64,000 bases of DNA from assembly GCF_000252125.1 (NCBI RefSeq), contig NZ_AHKF01000004.1:62001-126000 (forward strand), read 5' to 3'. The translations under genes and the position numbers were made by a program. Below are positions 45,059 to 54,625 of this stretch, piece after piece. This DNA is from Flavobacterium frigoris PS1. Lineage in GTDB: Bacteria; Bacteroidota; Bacteroidia; Flavobacteriales; Flavobacteriaceae. The notes beneath the pieces were generated by a model. That model worked only from the letters and a program-made list of their open reading frames with translations, made no database searches and was not told the origin of the DNA. Positions within the stretch are counted from its first letter, which is position 1. Every line of letters starts with the position of its first letter.

Positions 45059-45097
45059 AAAAGCCTTGTTAATTGAAAAATTGACAAGGCTTTTTTT
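45059..45097 (+). terminator. Terminator of rny
   Basis: AAGCCTTGTTAATT pairs with AATTGACAAGGCTT around a short loop, followed by seven T. Confidence 0.9.
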
Positions 45098-45143
45098 ATG
45101 CCCTATATGTTTAACCGCAAAAATTATAATTTAAAGCTCCTTA

Positions 45144-46046
45144 TTAAATACTCTTTCTAGGATGAAACGTATTAATTACTTCAGATAAAAACTTCCTATC
45201 AAGGTGCAAGTAAATCTCAGTAGTAGTAATAGATTCATGTCCGAGCATTAATTGAATTGAACGCAAGTCAGCACCATTTTCTAGAAGATGTGTGGCAAAA
45301 GAATGACGAAAAGTATGCGGGCTAATTTTCTTATTCAATTCTATTTTGATAGCCAAATCTTTTATGATAGTAAAAATCATAGCCCTCGTGAGCTGCCCTC
45401 CTCTCCTATTTAAAAATAAAGTATCACCAAACTCCTTTTTTATATTCAGATGCACTCTCATACTATCTTTGTAAATGTGAATGTATTTCTGCGCCGCTCT
45501 TCCAATGGGTACAAACCGATCTTTATTTCCTTTACCAATGACTTTGACAAAACCTTCATCAAAAAATAAATCAGAGATTTTCAACGACACCAATTCCGTA
45601 ACTCGTAGTCCGCAACCATACAGAGTTTCAAGCATAGCTCGATTACGCTCTCCCTCGTTTGAAGTTAAATCTATAGCCGAAATAAGTCTGTCAATTTCAT
45701 CAACTGACAAGATATCTGGCAATTTCCTTCCGGTTTTGGGTGTTTCTATCAGCTCTAAGGGATTGTCAAGGCGATAATCTTCGAATATCAAATACCCAAA
45801 AAAGCTTTTGAGACCTGATATTATTCTGGCCTGCGAACGGGCATTGACCTGCGTAGAAACTGAATATACAAATTGCTGTAATGTCTCTTCGCTAATTTTA
45901 ATTGGCGAGACTTCAATTCCATTTGTAGCCAAGAAAAGACACAATCTCTCAATATCAAAAGAATAATTTTCGATAGTATTCTTAGACAGACCGCGTTCTA
46001 TTTTCAAATACGACTGATAACTCTTAATATAGGAATTCCAATTCAT
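45144..46046 (-). CDS. xerD: Tyrosine recombinase XerD
   Basis: A 300-residue tyrosine recombinase of the XerC/XerD group, which resolves chromosome dimers at dif. Catalytic residues are visible: R148 (GCGLRVTEL), K172 (GKGNKDRF), H244 and R247 (HTFRHSF), H270 (GHESITTT) and the nucleophile Y279 (EIYLHLD). The N-terminal SAM-like domain begins SYLKIERGLSKNTIENYSFDI. It is a housekeeping, single-copy type, not an element integrase: it has normal Xer length and lies among core genes. Confidence 0.93.
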   Translation of the reverse strand: MNWNSYIKSYQSYLKIERGLSKNTIENYSFDIERLCLFLATNGIEVSPIKISEETLQQFVYSVSTQVNARSQARIISGLKSFFGYLIFEDYRLDNPLELIETPKTGRKLPDILSVDEIDRLISAIDLTSNEGERNRAMLETLYGCGLRVTELVSLKISDLFFDEGFVKVIGKGNKDRFVPIGRAAQKYIHIYKDSMRVHLNIKKEFGDTLFLNRRGGQLTRAMIFTIIKDLAIKIELNKKISPHTFRHSFATHLLENGADLRSIQLMLGHESITTTEIYLHLDRKFLSEVINTFHPRKSI

Positions 46047-46252
46047 AAATACAAAGTAACGCTATTTTACGACATAAAAAAACTGCACAAAACCGGAAAA
46101 CCAACTAAGCTTGAAACACAAAAACATTACTATAGTAAAAAACAACGATGTGATAATTCTTATACAAAATCGAAGAATATTACAATGACTATTAAACAAA
46201 AGAGTTATAAATTGCCTCCTATAAATAGACAATAATATTAAAAAAATAAATT

Positions 46253-46795
46253 ATGAAAAAATCAATTATGATTGGGCTTTTTTTCTTAGCCCTAACGACT
46301 ACTGCACAAGCACAATTAGTTAAATTTGGAGTTAAAGCCGGGGTAAATTATGCCAATTTAGAAGGTACAGATATTCAAACAGACGCGATAACAAGTTATC
46401 ATGCTGGACTAGTTGCTGAATTAAAACTGACAGATGGTTTCTCAGTACAACCTGAATTACTCTACTCTACACAAGGTGCCACCTACAAAAATGCTGGTAC
46501 AGAGTTTAAAAATGAATTAGGCTACTTATCTATCCCAGTTTTAGCAAAGATTCATTTAAATAAAACAGTGAGTCTTGACCTAGGACCACAAGCCTCATTT
46601 TTATTAAGTGAAAGAAATGCTTTTAATTTAAATGACGCAGAAACTTTTGAATTTGCAGCTGTAGGAGGTTTAGGAATAAACCTAACAAAGAACATTTTCA
46701 TACAAGGTCGATATGTATTAGGCCTTACAGAAGTATCAAAAGATGCTAAATCAAAAAATTCAGTATTCCAACTTTCTGCTGGATTTACATTTTAG
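46253..46795 (+). CDS. Outer-membrane beta-barrel protein (porin family)
   Basis: A 180-residue protein with signal peptide 1-20 (MIGLFFLALTTTAQAQ) and then eight amphipathic beta strands typical of OmpW/OMP_b-brl families: VKFGVKAGVNYANLEG, YHAGLVAELKLTDGFSVQPELLYSTQG and YVLGLTEVSKDAK. The end VFQLSAGFTF has a C-terminal phenylalanine for outer-membrane assembly. A general pore or adhesion role; the function is unknown. Confidence 0.88.
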   Translation: MKKSIMIGLFFLALTTTAQAQLVKFGVKAGVNYANLEGTDIQTDAITSYHAGLVAELKLTDGFSVQPELLYSTQGATYKNAGTEFKNELGYLSIPVLAKIHLNKTVSLDLGPQASFLLSERNAFNLNDAETFEFAAVGGLGINLTKNIFIQGRYVLGLTEVSKDAKSKNSVFQLSAGFTF

Positions 46796-46818
46796 AAATC
46801 ACAAAAACTAATTTTATC

Positions 46819-46849
46819 AAAACCGTTCTTTAATTGGAACGGTTTTTTT
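46819..46849 (+). terminator. Terminator of the outer-membrane protein gene
   Basis: AAAACCGTTC pairs with GAACGGTTTT around an AT loop, followed by T. Confidence 0.85.
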
Positions 46850-46870
46850 ATTTTTACAAAAACATCAAAT

Positions 46871-47284
46871 ATGAAAATTGCTATTATTAATGGTCCAAAC
46901 CTGAATCTTTTAGGCAAACGCGAACCAGAAGTATACGGAAATCAAACTTTCGAAGAATACCTCACTAGCTTAAAACTTAAATTTCCAGCCATAGAATTCG
47001 TTTACTTCCAAAGTAATATTGAAGGGGAATTAATTGACAAAATCCAGGAATTTGGCTTTTCATATGATGGGATAATCCTCAACGCGGGAGCTTACACTCA
47101 CACCTCAGTTGGGATTGGTGATGCAGTCAAAGCCATAATTAGCCCAGTAGTTGAAGTTCATATTTCAAATACTTTTTCCCGTGAAAGTTTCAGACATCAA
47201 TCCTACATTTCAGGTAATGCTAAAGGTGTCATACTTGGCTTCGGACTGAAAAGCTATGACTTAGCAATAGTATCTTTTTTATAA
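46871..47284 (+). CDS. aroQ: 3-dehydroquinate dehydratase, type II
   Basis: A 137-residue type II dehydroquinase, third enzyme of the shikimate pathway. The start [21 protein letters not shown] holds the catalytic Tyr (EVYG) and the loop Arg. [20 protein letters not shown] and [22 protein letters not shown] contain the catalytic His and the substrate-binding residues. The length is right for the family. It is transcribed from its own upstream region after the terminator of the preceding gene. Confidence 0.95.
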   Translation: MKIAIINGPNLNLLGKREPEVYGNQTFEEYLTSLKLKFPAIEFVYFQSNIEGELIDKIQEFGFSYDGIILNAGAYTHTSVGIGDAVKAIISPVVEVHISNTFSRESFRHQSYISGNAKGVILGFGLKSYDLAIVSFL

Positions 47285-47309
47285 GATCAATTCGTACTAT
47301 TACTATATA

Positions 47310-47346
47310 AAAAACGAGTGTAATTTCAAAAATCGCACTCGTTTTT
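47310..47346. terminator. Bidirectional terminator aroQ/CDF
   Basis: AAAAACGAGTG (47310-47320) pairs with CACTCGTTTTT (47336-47346) between convergent genes. Confidence 0.85.
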
Positions 47347-47368
47347 ATTAAACACATAATCACCTAAA

Positions 47369-48244
47369 CTAACTATAATTATCTGGTTCTACATGTATCA
47401 AAACGTGACCTAACTCTGGAATTTCTTTGCGCAATGTATCTTTTAATTTATGTGCTAAATCGTGTCCCTCCTTAACCGATATATTAGCATCAACAATGGC
47501 ATGAAGATCTACATGGTATTTCATTCCTGCCTTACGAATAAAACACTTTTCTGTATCCTTAATACCCTCTACCTGATAAGATACTCTTCTTATTTCTTCA
47601 ATTAAGTCATCATTTAAATGCTCATCCATGATTTCGCCTAGAGCTGGTCTAAAAATCAAATAACTGTTGTAAAGAATAAATCCCGAGGCAAAAAGTGCAG
47701 CCCAATCGTCAGCTGATTCGTAACCACTCCCCAAAATTAACGCAATAGATATACCTATAAACGCAGCGACAGAAGTTATTGCATCGCTACGATGGTGCCA
47801 AGCATCAGCCCTTAGCGAAGAGCTATTTGTTTCTATACTTCTTTTCATCACTAAGCGAAAGGAATATTCCTTCCAAATAATTATCGCACCAAGAACAAAA
47901 AGGGTCCAAGACTTAGGCAAATCGTGTGGACTTTGTATATTAATAATGCTTTCATAAGCAATTATTGTAGCAGAAGTAATTAAAAAACCTACCACTAGAA
48001 AAGTGACTAACGGTTCGGCACGACCGTGTCCATAAGGGTGATTTTTATCTGCAGGCTTATTTGAATATTTAATTCCAAATAATACTAAGAACGAGGCAAA
48101 TATGTCTGTTGTTGATTCGATGGCATCAGCAATCAAGGCATATGAATTACCAAAAACACCTGCAAAACCTTTAATAATAGCTAAACAGGTATTTCCTACA
48201 ATACTAAAGTAAGTCGCTTTTATCGCTTTCTTTTCGTGTGACAT
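47369..48244 (-). CDS. Cation diffusion facilitator family transporter
   Basis: A 291-residue CDF exporter of divalent metal (zinc, iron or manganese) in exchange for protons. Six transmembrane helices lie in about residues 10-210. The metal site in helix 2 is the DAIESTTD segment and the HPYGHGRAEPL loop follows. Helix 5 carries DAWHHRSDAITS. The C-terminal cytoplasmic domain (about 215-291) has KYHVDLHAIVD and the HVLIHVEP end. The metal cannot be chosen reliably from this. Confidence 0.93.
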   Translation of the reverse strand: MSHEKKAIKATYFSIVGNTCLAIIKGFAGVFGNSYALIADAIESTTDIFASFLVLFGIKYSNKPADKNHPYGHGRAEPLVTFLVVGFLITSATIIAYESIINIQSPHDLPKSWTLFVLGAIIIWKEYSFRLVMKRSIETNSSSLRADAWHHRSDAITSVAAFIGISIALILGSGYESADDWAALFASGFILYNSYLIFRPALGEIMDEHLNDDLIEEIRRVSYQVEGIKDTEKCFIRKAGMKYHVDLHAIVDANISVKEGHDLAHKLKDTLRKEIPELGHVLIHVEPDNYS

Positions 48245-48337
48245 GTTGTATTAAAATTAAAAAAATCGTTTAAACAAATCTCTTTGATGAATGCTAAAAG
48301 ATTTATTTAAACGATTTACTAGTATGACTTATTTGCT

Positions 48338-49651
48338 TTATTCTACACGAACGATATTCGCTCCAATTGCTCTTAGTCGTTCATCAATTCTTTCATAACC
48401 GCGATCTATTTGTTCTATGTTTTGAATAGTACTAGTCCCTTTTGCAGAAAGCGCAGCAATCAACAACGAAATACCTGCACGAATATCTGGGGAAGACATA
48501 GTAGTGGCTTTTAATTGCGATTGAAAATCATGTCCCATAACCACTGCTCTGTGCGGATCACATAACATTATTTTCGCACCCATATCTATTAACTTATCCA
48601 CGAAGAACAGACGACTTTCAAACATTTTTTGATGTATCAACACATCCCCTTTTGCTTGGGTTGCCACAACCAAAACAATACTCAACAAATCAGGTGTAAA
48701 ACCTGGCCAAGGAGCATCTGCTACAGTAAGAATAGAACCGTCAATATCTGTTTTGATCTCATATCCATCTACATGAGATGGGATATATATATCATCTCCT
48801 CTGCGTTCTAATGTAATTCCTAATTTTCTAAAAGTATTAGGTATAACCCCTAAGTTGTCCCAGCTTACATCTTTAATTGTAATTTCACTTTTTGTCATCG
48901 CAGCCAATCCAATCCAGCTACCAATTTCAATCATGTCAGGCAGAATTCTGTGCTCACAACCACCTAAACTTTCTACTCCTTCAATAGTTAATAAATTAGA
49001 GCCAACACCTGTTATCTTAGCTCCCATGGAGTTTAGCATTTTACAAAGTTGCTGTAAATAAGGCTCACAAGCAGCATTATAAACGGTCGTTTTTCCTTTT
49101 GCCAAAACTGCAGCCATAACAATATTAGCAGTTCCAGTTACTGAAGCCTCATCTAATAGCATGTTAGCTCCCTTTAAACCTTTTGGTGCCTCAACTCCAT
49201 AAAAATGGTCTTCTCTATTGTAGCGGAATTTCGCGCCTAAATTGATAAAGCCTTCAAAATGAGTATCTAATCTTCTTCTTCCTATTTTATCTCCACCTGG
49301 CTTTGGAATATATCCTTTTCCGAAACGAGCCAAAAGTGGACCAACAATCATAATAGAACCACGTAATGAGCCTCCTTCTTTTTTAAATCCTTCCGTTTCT
49401 AAATAACCAACATTTACGTCATCTGCTTGAAAACTGTATGAACCGGGCGCATTTTTTTGAATTTTTACTCCCAAATTTTCTAATAATGTAAGTAACTTAT
49501 TGATATCAATAATATCAGGAATATTGTTGATTGTTACTTTTTCAGGAGTTAAAAGTACCGCACACAAAATTTGTAGCGCTTCATTTTTCGCTCCTTGTGG
49601 AGTGATTTCTCCTTTTAGACGAATACCTCCTTCTATTTTGAAAATTCCCAT
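48338..49651 (-). CDS. murA: UDP-N-acetylglucosamine 1-carboxyvinyltransferase (MurA, Asp variant)
   Basis: A 437-residue MurA, first committed step of peptidoglycan synthesis, adding enolpyruvate to UDP-GlcNAc. K22-N23 (GAKNEALQ) and the C-terminal DIRAGISLLIAALSAKGTS are typical. The catalytic-loop Cys of E. coli MurA (GGCxIG) is Asp here, D121 in PKPGGDKIGRRRLDTHFEGF. Cys to Asp enzymes are active but not alkylated by fosfomycin. Overlap with the DUF4290 gene on the same strand is absent (95-base gap), though both probably share a transcript. Confidence 0.94.
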   Translation of the reverse strand: MGIFKIEGGIRLKGEITPQGAKNEALQILCAVLLTPEKVTINNIPDIIDINKLLTLLENLGVKIQKNAPGSYSFQADDVNVGYLETEGFKKEGGSLRGSIMIVGPLLARFGKGYIPKPGGDKIGRRRLDTHFEGFINLGAKFRYNREDHFYGVEAPKGLKGANMLLDEASVTGTANIVMAAVLAKGKTTVYNAACEPYLQQLCKMLNSMGAKITGVGSNLLTIEGVESLGGCEHRILPDMIEIGSWIGLAAMTKSEITIKDVSWDNLGVIPNTFRKLGITLERRGDDIYIPSHVDGYEIKTDIDGSILTVADAPWPGFTPDLLSIVLVVATQAKGDVLIHQKMFESRLFFVDKLIDMGAKIMLCDPHRAVVMGHDFQSQLKATTMSSPDIRAGISLLIAALSAKGTSTIQNIEQIDRGYERIDERLRAIGANIVRVE

Positions 49652-49746
49652 ATGATTTTATTAAGTTTTGAAGATTTTTAACCGTGAAGTCTGCGAGATT
49701 ACAAAAGACAATTTGCTTTTCTCGAGAACATGACAACCCGATATAT

Positions 49747-50469
49747 CTATTTCTGATTATTATTGTTTTTTTGAAAAGGTTTTGATTTACCTGTTTTAAG
49801 ATTTTTATTGCTTTGGATTTTTGGTTGTCCGACCGGCGCAATTTTGTTAGATATACGCTTATTAGTGCGAAGCAAATCTGTGGTGTTCAAAAGCGTTTCT
49901 GTACTGTCAACCATATTTAATTTACCATCAGACAATTCATATAAATGTTCATAAATAACATCATCTTTCACGGTATCCTTGTTCCAACTCAGGTAGGACT
50001 TTTTCATGTGATTTGCGATCACTTTAACCAAAGCGTTTTTCATATCTCCGTCATCCCATTTATTGGCTACGTCGATCATGTACTTTATATTGTTTCCGTA
50101 ATATCTGTATTTTGGAAAATTTTGCGGGTATTTTAATACATCCGGTTTAAGTTGTAACACTTCTCGAGATGGTATTGGATATGGAGACTCAACTTCCAAT
50201 CTAAAATCAGACATAATAAAGAGCTGATCCCACAATTTGTGCTGAAAATCAAGAACGTCACGTAAATGAGGATTCAAACTTCCCATTACTTGAATGATAT
50301 ACTTTGCTGCTTTATTTCGCTCTTCGACATCTTCAATAGCAATTGCTTGCTCGATAAGTTTCTGTAAATGACGCCCATACTCTGGAATAATCAAATGCGA
50401 TCTTTCAGCATTATATTCCAAATGATGAACGACATCGTTCGCGTTTTCTTTTTTGTATTTTGAATTCAT
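49747..50469 (-). CDS. DUF4290 protein
   Basis: A 240-residue soluble protein of the DUF4290 family, specific to Bacteroidota. Diagnostic parts are LEYNAERSHLIIPEYGRHLQKLIEQA, DFQHKLWDQLFIMSDFRLEV and the basic, Asn/Gln-rich tail PFQKNNNNQK. The protein is helical in the first two thirds. Function is unknown; it is conserved upstream of murA in Flavobacteria, which hints at a cell-wall or division link. Confidence 0.9.
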   Translation of the reverse strand: MNSKYKKENANDVVHHLEYNAERSHLIIPEYGRHLQKLIEQAIAIEDVEERNKAAKYIIQVMGSLNPHLRDVLDFQHKLWDQLFIMSDFRLEVESPYPIPSREVLQLKPDVLKYPQNFPKYRYYGNNIKYMIDVANKWDDGDMKNALVKVIANHMKKSYLSWNKDTVKDDVIYEHLYELSDGKLNMVDSTETLLNTTDLLRTNKRISNKIAPVGQPKIQSNKNLKTGKSKPFQKNNNNQK

Positions 50470-50563
50470 AGTTGAATTTAATTTTATATTCTAAATAGTA
50501 TAGGCGTGATGATGCTAGAACAAATCTAAAGTTTGTTTTATCCTCAAATATCCTATCCCATAT

Positions 50564-50848
50564 TTATAGTGAAATAATACCCTTAATAGTAGAAACTTCC
50601 TGGTATTTATCAATTACTTCTTGAGCATCCTTAACCTGAACATCGATTGAAACGCTTGTGAATTTTCCGGTTTTGGATTTTGTTGTTTTGATAACAGCAC
50701 CCATACAGTCAAAAGCCAATTCAACGCGCTTTACATTATCACTTTCAGTTGGCACAATAAATTTAAACAAGTACAAAGCGGGCCAGGTATTGCTCATATC
50801 CAACTCCACTTTTAATCTCTCATAAAATTCTTCAGTATTCTTATCCAT
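50564..50848 (-). CDS. DUF493 protein
   Basis: A 94-residue protein of the DUF493/YbeD family, a small ferredoxin-like alpha/beta fold. FYERLKVELDMSNTWPALYLFKFIVPT and TSVSIDVQVKDAQEVIDKYQEVSTIKGIISL match. Function unknown; structural homologues are regulatory ACT-like domains. It is transcribed before DUF4290 and murA on the same strand. Confidence 0.85.
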   Translation of the reverse strand: MDKNTEEFYERLKVELDMSNTWPALYLFKFIVPTESDNVKRVELAFDCMGAVIKTTKSKTGKFTSVSIDVQVKDAQEVIDKYQEVSTIKGIISL

Positions 50849-50998
50849 TTTATATTTAAAAATAATAGCAAATATACGGTTTCAAATGTAAATTATGAAT
50901 TATGGAATATTAATTTTTATGGAAAAGGATTATTTTAATGACAATCATTTTTTCAAATTCCAATTAGTTTGAGTAAGTTTGCGCCTTATTTCAAAAAA

Positions 50999-51538
50999 GT
51001 GCAAAAAGAAATCATAATAATTATCGGCGGACCGGGAACAGGTAAAAGTACCATAATCGACGGATTGATAGCAAAAGGTTTTTGTTGCTATCCTGAAATT
51101 TCTAGAGAAGTTACTTTAGAGGCAAAGAAACAAGGAATTGAGCAATTATTTCTTAAAAAACCTTTACTGTTTAGCGAACTACTATTAGAAGGAAGAAAAA
51201 AACAGTTCGAAAACGCTCAAAATGAGCCACATGAAATCGTTTTTATAGACCGTGGAATCCCCGATGTATTGGCTTATATGCACTATATTGGAGATAGCTA
51301 CCCTGCTTCTTTTGACACTATTTGTCGAGAACATATTTATTCTAAAATCTTCATTCTTCCGCCTTGGGAAGAGATTTATATAAGCGACGAAGCCCGTTAC
51401 GAAAATTATGAACAGGCTAAATTGATTCAAAATCACCTTGTTGAAACTTACGAAGGTTATGGCTATAATCTTATAGAAGTCCCAAAAGACACCGTAGCTA
51501 ACCGAATTCTTTTTATATTAGACAAAATTTCTAGGTAA
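50999..51538 (+). CDS. AAA_28-type P-loop ATPase/nucleoside kinase-like protein
   Basis: A 179-residue P-loop protein with Walker A GGPGTGKST and an ASCE-type body (IVFIDRGIPDVLAYMHYIG, LPPWEEIYISDEAR). It fits the AAA_28/NadR-like nucleotide kinase group. The start is set at GTG 50999 (MQKEIIIIIGGPGTGKST). The longer TTG at 50969 overlaps TAAGTTTG (50974-50981), a likely -7 box. Substrate unknown. It is 66 bases upstream of recQ, with which it probably forms no fixed operon. Confidence 0.75.
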   Translation: MQKEIIIIIGGPGTGKSTIIDGLIAKGFCCYPEISREVTLEAKKQGIEQLFLKKPLLFSELLLEGRKKQFENAQNEPHEIVFIDRGIPDVLAYMHYIGDSYPASFDTICREHIYSKIFILPPWEEIYISDEARYENYEQAKLIQNHLVETYEGYGYNLIEVPKDTVANRILFILDKISR

Positions 51539-51604
51539 TTTTGAATTTTGAATTTTGAATTACGGAACAGAAATTGATAATTCGAAATTTGCAATTCAAA
51601 ATTG
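51537..51604. repeat. TTTTGAA tandem repeat and inverted repeat before recQ
   Basis: TTTTGAATTTTGAATTTTGAATT is three tandem copies of a seven-to-eight-base unit; AATTCAAAATT at the far end makes an inverted repeat. It fills the gap between the AAA gene and recQ. It could act as a weak terminator. I recall similar AATTTTGAATT strings in other Flavobacterium gaps. Confidence 0.5.
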
Positions 51605-53497
51605 ATGTCTGAAGCATTACAAATTCTACAAAAATACTGGAACCACAATTCCTTCCGGTCGCTGCAAAATGAAATCATTGATTCCGTTTTAAGCGGTGAG
51701 GACACTTTTGCTTTAATGCCAACTGGCGGTGGAAAATCCGTCTGCTTCCAGATTCCTGCCATGATGAACGAAGGCATTTGCTTAGTCATTTCGCCATTAG
51801 TTGCGTTAATGAAAGACCAGGTTGCTAATTTGCAAAAGCGAAACATCAAAGCAATCGCATTGACCGGCGGAATACGTTCTGATGAGATGATCGACCTCTT
51901 GGACAATTGTCAATTTGGGAATTATAAATTCCTATACCTTTCTCCGGAACGCCTGCAATCAGATTGGATTTTAGAAAGGATAAAAAACCTACCCATCAAT
52001 TTAATAACCATCGATGAAGCACATTGTGTTTCGCAATGGGGACATGATTTCCGACCTGCCTATTTAAAAATTTCCAATTTAAAGACCTATTTCCCAAAAG
52101 TCCCTTTTTTAGCTTTAACCGCAACTGCAACACCAGAAGTTAAGGTAGACATCATCAATGAATTGGGATTAAATGAACCTCGAATTTTCGAAAAGTCATT
52201 TGCTAGAAAAAATATCGCTTATATGGTTTTTGAGGTAGAAGATAAACTCTTTCGAATAGAACAAATATTAAGAAAAAACCCTCAATCCTCCATTATATAT
52301 GTACGAAACCGTAAATCATGCTTGGAAATTTCCTCCCAATTACAATCATTAGGATTTAAATCCACTTATTACCATGGTGGGCTCAGCTCCAAAGAAAAAG
52401 ATAAAAACATGCAATCCTGGATGCAGGATAAAGCTCAGGTTATTGTTGCCACAAATGCTTTTGGAATGGGAATTGACAAAGCAGATGTAAAGACGGTGAT
52501 ACACATTCAGCTACCAGAAAATCTAGAGAACTATTACCAAGAAGCTGGGCGTTCTGGTCGAAATGGCGAAAAAGCATTTGCCGTATTATTAACCAGCCCT
52601 TCTGACATTCTACAAGTAGAAAGTCAGTTTATCCATGTACTTCCCGACAAAAAATTCTTGAATGAAATATTCATTAAACTATGCAATTTTTTCCAAATCG
52701 CATACGGAGAAGGCATCGACGAAAAATTTTCTTTTAATTTAAATCAGTTTTGTCTGAAATATAAATTCCCTGTTTTAAGAACTTACAATGCGATGCAATT
52801 TCTAGATAGACAAGGAGTCATTACATTATCCCAAGAATTCTCTGAAAAAATTAGCTTGCAATTCATCATCCCTTCAAAAGAAGTGATGCGCTATATGAGT
52901 TTAAATCCTAATGACGAAGAAATTGTTTTAGCCATACTCAGAACCTATCCAGGAATTTACGATATAGAAACCGCATTTAACTTACCGTTTATAGCTAAAA
53001 AATCAAATCATACTGAAACTCAAGTACAGACCGTTTTACAAAAACTAAAAGAACGGAATATTGTAGAATACCATTCTAAAAATAATGATGCATCCCTGAT
53101 TTTTAATGAAATACGCGAGGACGAAAGAACAATAAGTAGGGTTTCAAAATACCTAGAAAATCAAAATCAACTAAAAAAAGAAAAACTTAAGTCAGTTTTA
53201 CATTATATCAGCGAGCAAAACGTATGCAAGAGCAAATTGATCTTAAATTATTTTGGCGAAAAAACAACTGATGATTGCGGCATTTGTTCCTATTGTATTG
53301 CTCAAAAAAATATAAAAACAGATACAATAAAACTTTCGAAAAAAATTATTGCCCTATTAAAAATAGAGGAGTTAAATTCAAGAGAGATCGAAAACAGGAC
53401 AAAGAATACCTCACATGATGTTATCTTTGCCATACAACAGCTATTAGAACATGAATTTATAATAGTACAACCAAACAATAAATATACCTTAAAATAA
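51605..53497 (+). CDS. recQ: RecQ-family ATP-dependent DNA helicase
   Basis: A 630-residue 3'-5' helicase. Motif I MPTGGGKSVCFQIPA, motif II IDEAHCVSQWGHDFRP, helicase C-terminal motifs IVATNAFGMGIDKADVKTVIHIQLPENLENYYQEAGRSGRNGE. The RQC zinc cysteines are visible in DDCGICSYC. HRDC is absent or very reduced, which is normal for the short Bacteroidota RecQ. The start is the ATG at 51605 rather than the TTG just before. It acts in recombination and fork repair. Confidence 0.94.
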   Translation: MSEALQILQKYWNHNSFRSLQNEIIDSVLSGEDTFALMPTGGGKSVCFQIPAMMNEGICLVISPLVALMKDQVANLQKRNIKAIALTGGIRSDEMIDLLDNCQFGNYKFLYLSPERLQSDWILERIKNLPINLITIDEAHCVSQWGHDFRPAYLKISNLKTYFPKVPFLALTATATPEVKVDIINELGLNEPRIFEKSFARKNIAYMVFEVEDKLFRIEQILRKNPQSSIIYVRNRKSCLEISSQLQSLGFKSTYYHGGLSSKEKDKNMQSWMQDKAQVIVATNAFGMGIDKADVKTVIHIQLPENLENYYQEAGRSGRNGEKAFAVLLTSPSDILQVESQFIHVLPDKKFLNEIFIKLCNFFQIAYGEGIDEKFSFNLNQFCLKYKFPVLRTYNAMQFLDRQGVITLSQEFSEKISLQFIIPSKEVMRYMSLNPNDEEIVLAILRTYPGIYDIETAFNLPFIAKKSNHTETQVQTVLQKLKERNIVEYHSKNNDASLIFNEIREDERTISRVSKYLENQNQLKKEKLKSVLHYISEQNVCKSKLILNYFGEKTTDDCGICSYCIAQKNIKTDTIKLSKKIIALLKIEELNSREIENRTKNTSHDVIFAIQQLLEHEFIIVQPNNKYTLK

Positions 53498-53499
53498 TA

Positions 53500-54447
53500 A
53501 TGGAAAAATTACGAATTGTATTTATGGGAACACCTGAATTTGCGGTCGGTATTCTAGACACCATAATTAAAAACGACTATAATGTTGTCGGCGTCATTAC
53601 AGCGGCCGACAAACCAGCAGGTCGCGGACAAAAACTAAAGTATTCCGCTATTAAAGAATATGCTTTGGCCAATAACCTAAACTTGTTGCAACCCACTAAC
53701 CTAAAGGAAGAATCTTTCCTTCAGGAATTAAAATCGCTAAATGCCAATTTACAAATAGTGGTAGCCTTTAGAATGTTGCCAAAAGTGGTCTGGGAAATGC
53801 CAAAACTAGGAACCTTTAACCTCCACGCTTCACTCCTACCCAATTATCGTGGTGCAGCACCCATAAACTGGGCCATTATTAATGGCGAAACAAAAACTGG
53901 CGTTACTACTTTTTTTATTGATGACAAAATTGACACGGGCGCCATAATCCTGAGTTCAGAAACTACCATTGATCCAAATGAAAATGCTGGCCATCTTCAC
54001 GACAGACTTATGTATTTAGGTAGCGAGGCCGTTGTAAAGACCCTAGAGTTAATTGAACAAGGAAATGCGAGCACTACTATACAAACAGACCCACCCGAAA
54101 TAAAAACAGCATACAAATTAAACAAAGACAATTGTAAAATAGACTGGACTAAATCAGCTTCGGAAATTAATAATCTAATACGAGGACTAAGCCCGTATCC
54201 AGCTGCCTGGTGTTTCTTTTCTGATAAAAATGAAGATTGGAACGTTAAGATTTACGAGGCAAAAGTGATCGTAGAAGAACACAACTTAGCTAACGGAAGT
54301 CTCCTTTGTACCAAAAAGGAAATGAAAATTGCAGTGGAAAATGGCTACATCCAAATTTTAAGTTTACAATTTCCAGGCAAAAAGAAGATGACAACATCCG
54401 AATTATTAAATGGAATCTCTTTTTCTGAGCTCGCGAAAGCGCACTAA
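53500..54447 (+). CDS. fmt: Methionyl-tRNA formyltransferase
   Basis: A 315-residue formyltransferase that formylates initiator methionyl-tRNA for translation start. LRIVFMGTPEFAVGIL begins the N-terminal domain. The catalytic Asn-His-Asp triad lies in the FNLHASLLPNYRGAAPINWAI region and the GVTTFFIDDKIDTGAII stretch. The C-terminal OB-like domain binds tRNA (YIQILSLQFPGKKKM). It starts two bases after the recQ stop, so the two genes are cotranscribed. Confidence 0.95.
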   Translation: MEKLRIVFMGTPEFAVGILDTIIKNDYNVVGVITAADKPAGRGQKLKYSAIKEYALANNLNLLQPTNLKEESFLQELKSLNANLQIVVAFRMLPKVVWEMPKLGTFNLHASLLPNYRGAAPINWAIINGETKTGVTTFFIDDKIDTGAIILSSETTIDPNENAGHLHDRLMYLGSEAVVKTLELIEQGNASTTIQTDPPEIKTAYKLNKDNCKIDWTKSASEINNLIRGLSPYPAAWCFFSDKNEDWNVKIYEAKVIVEEHNLANGSLLCTKKEMKIAVENGYIQILSLQFPGKKKMTTSELLNGISFSELAKAH

Positions 54448-54552
54448 CACTACTAAAAACGGGGCTTTTTTACGAATCATTAGAAAAAACCTTTGTTTTA
54501 TGAACAAAAAAAATAAGTTATCAACAAAACAGAGTAAAATAAAAGAAAACAC

Positions 54553-54582
54553 TTGTGAGGTAGGGATTTCCTGCTAAATTTG
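54553..54582 (+). promoter_or_regulatory. HU promoter (TTG-N19-TAAATTTG)
   Basis: TTG (54553-54555) and TAAATTTG (54575-54582) are spaced by 19 bases, the ideal form. The leader to the HU start is about 36 bases. Confidence 0.85.
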
Positions 54583-54625
54583 TGTATTAACAATTATTTT
54601 TAACCAACAATTAATAACTATTATT

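Noticed and set aside
45144..46046. XerD considered as an integrase of a mobile element.
   Set aside because: Length, motif set and core-gene neighbours fit the housekeeping recombinase; no att-like repeats were found near it.
50969..51000. Longer start (TTG) for the AAA_28 gene.
   Set aside because: TAAGTTTG, a likely -7 box, overlaps it, and the family begins just before the P-loop. GTG at 50999 was preferred.
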